64,000 nt of DNA from contig NZ_JASZYB010000001.1 of NCBI RefSeq assembly GCF_030317205.1, positions 2,418,001 through 2,482,000 of the forward strand, given 5' to 3'. Positions 63,744 to 64,000 of this stretch are shown here, one piece after another. The translations under genes were made by a program, and so were the position numbers. The notes beneath the pieces are model-generated. The model worked only from the letters and a program-made list of their open reading frames with translations, did no database searches and was not told where the DNA came from. The stretch's first letter is position 1; every line of letters starts with the position of its first letter. This DNA is from Variovorax sp. J2L1-78 (lineage in GTDB: Bacteria; Pseudomonadota; Gammaproteobacteria; Burkholderiales; Burkholderiaceae_C).

Positions 63744-64000
63744 ATGGGCCAGAAACTCAAAATCACCGGCTGGGTTGCAGCCGGCGCCGTGGCCGGCGTG
63801 CTGACCACCGTCTCGCTTCAGACCGTGGCACGCGGCTCCTTGGCCCCTCTGCCGCTGGAGGAATTGCAGCAGCTGGCCGCCGTCTTCGGCATGGTCAAGA
63901 GCGACTACGTCGAACCCGTCGACGAGAAGAAGCTCATCTCCGACGCCATTTCCGGCATGGTGGCCGGGCTCGACCCTCACTCGCAGTACTTCGACAAGAA
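63744..64000 (+). CDS. S41 carboxy-terminal processing peptidase, 3' truncated by the window
   Basis: 85 codons are visible. The N-terminus has a membrane or signal segment (ITGWVAAGAVAGVLTTVSLQTVA) followed by EELQQLAAVFGMVKSDYVEPVDEKKLISDAISGMVAGLDPHSQYFD, the helical start of CtpA/Prc-type peptidases just before the PDZ domain. The catalytic Ser-Lys region lies beyond the window end. These periplasmic enzymes trim or degrade envelope proteins. Confidence 0.9.
   Translation, partial: MGQKLKITGWVAAGAVAGVLTTVSLQTVARGSLAPLPLEELQQLAAVFGMVKSDYVEPVDEKKLISDAISGMVAGLDPHSQYFDK

Overview
The window is high-GC, densely coded chromosome from a beta-proteobacterium, most probably a Comamonadaceae member close to Variovorax. 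The basis is gene content (small DUF4148-type and DUF3460 proteins, DUF3305/DUF3306 in a formate dehydrogenase cluster, ScpA next to DUF3460) and a short hairpin repeat I remember from that family; no search was run. I see no rRNA, tRNA, CRISPR array, transposase or integrase.

Layout. 1-2188: minus-strand ABC uptake operon with an adenine/adenosine deaminase. 2374-2802: small secreted DUF4148-type protein with its terminator. 3019-12307: one minus-strand block with a five-gene oligopeptide-type ABC importer, a D-serine dehydratase-like PLP enzyme, an RpiR regulator and an N-acyl-D-amino-acid deacylase; divergent ridA follows at 12499, and two copies of a TGAAA-N5-TTTC inverted repeat lie between. 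12919-13356: group II truncated haemoglobin. 13386-15678: tungstate importer tupBCA, divergent from a ModE/LysR-like regulator, with a perfect 9-bp inverted repeat between them. 16913-19429: large FtsX-like permease without an ATPase.

19430-23524 is a visibly AT-richer insert. It carries two co-directional genes: a small helical protein with an RX5H motif (HEPN-like) and an 816-residue protein with an N-terminal DUF4062 (TIR-like) domain and a HEAT-like body, with no P-loop. This is the best candidate for an undescribed system, plausibly anti-phage defence.

23525-29081 is a selenium locus: selD divergent from a phnDCE-like ABC importer (probably selenate or selenite) overlapped by mnmH, giving uptake, activation and tRNA 2-selenouridine formation. 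Next come a lipoprotein alpha/beta hydrolase and an aldo/keto reductase.

32655-48290 is mainly formate metabolism: a Tat-exported formate dehydrogenase (alpha, beta, cytochrome b) with three small accessory proteins, a TorD-type chaperone, a polyferredoxin, DUF3306 and DUF3305; then a small FHA protein, fdhD, a second YdeP-type molybdoenzyme and an OFA-type MFS transporter. The tungstate/molybdate uptake genes and FdhD fit the cofactor needs of these enzymes.

48474-64000 is mostly housekeeping: LysR regulator, ApbC/Mrp, patatin-like lipase, YceH, NAD-type isocitrate dehydrogenase, DUF2798, metG, a three-gene ABC-2 exporter, a BamE-like lipoprotein, DUF3460, scpA, gpsA, secB, grxC, a membrane rhodanese, gpmA, and the start of an S41 carboxy-terminal peptidase cut by the window end.
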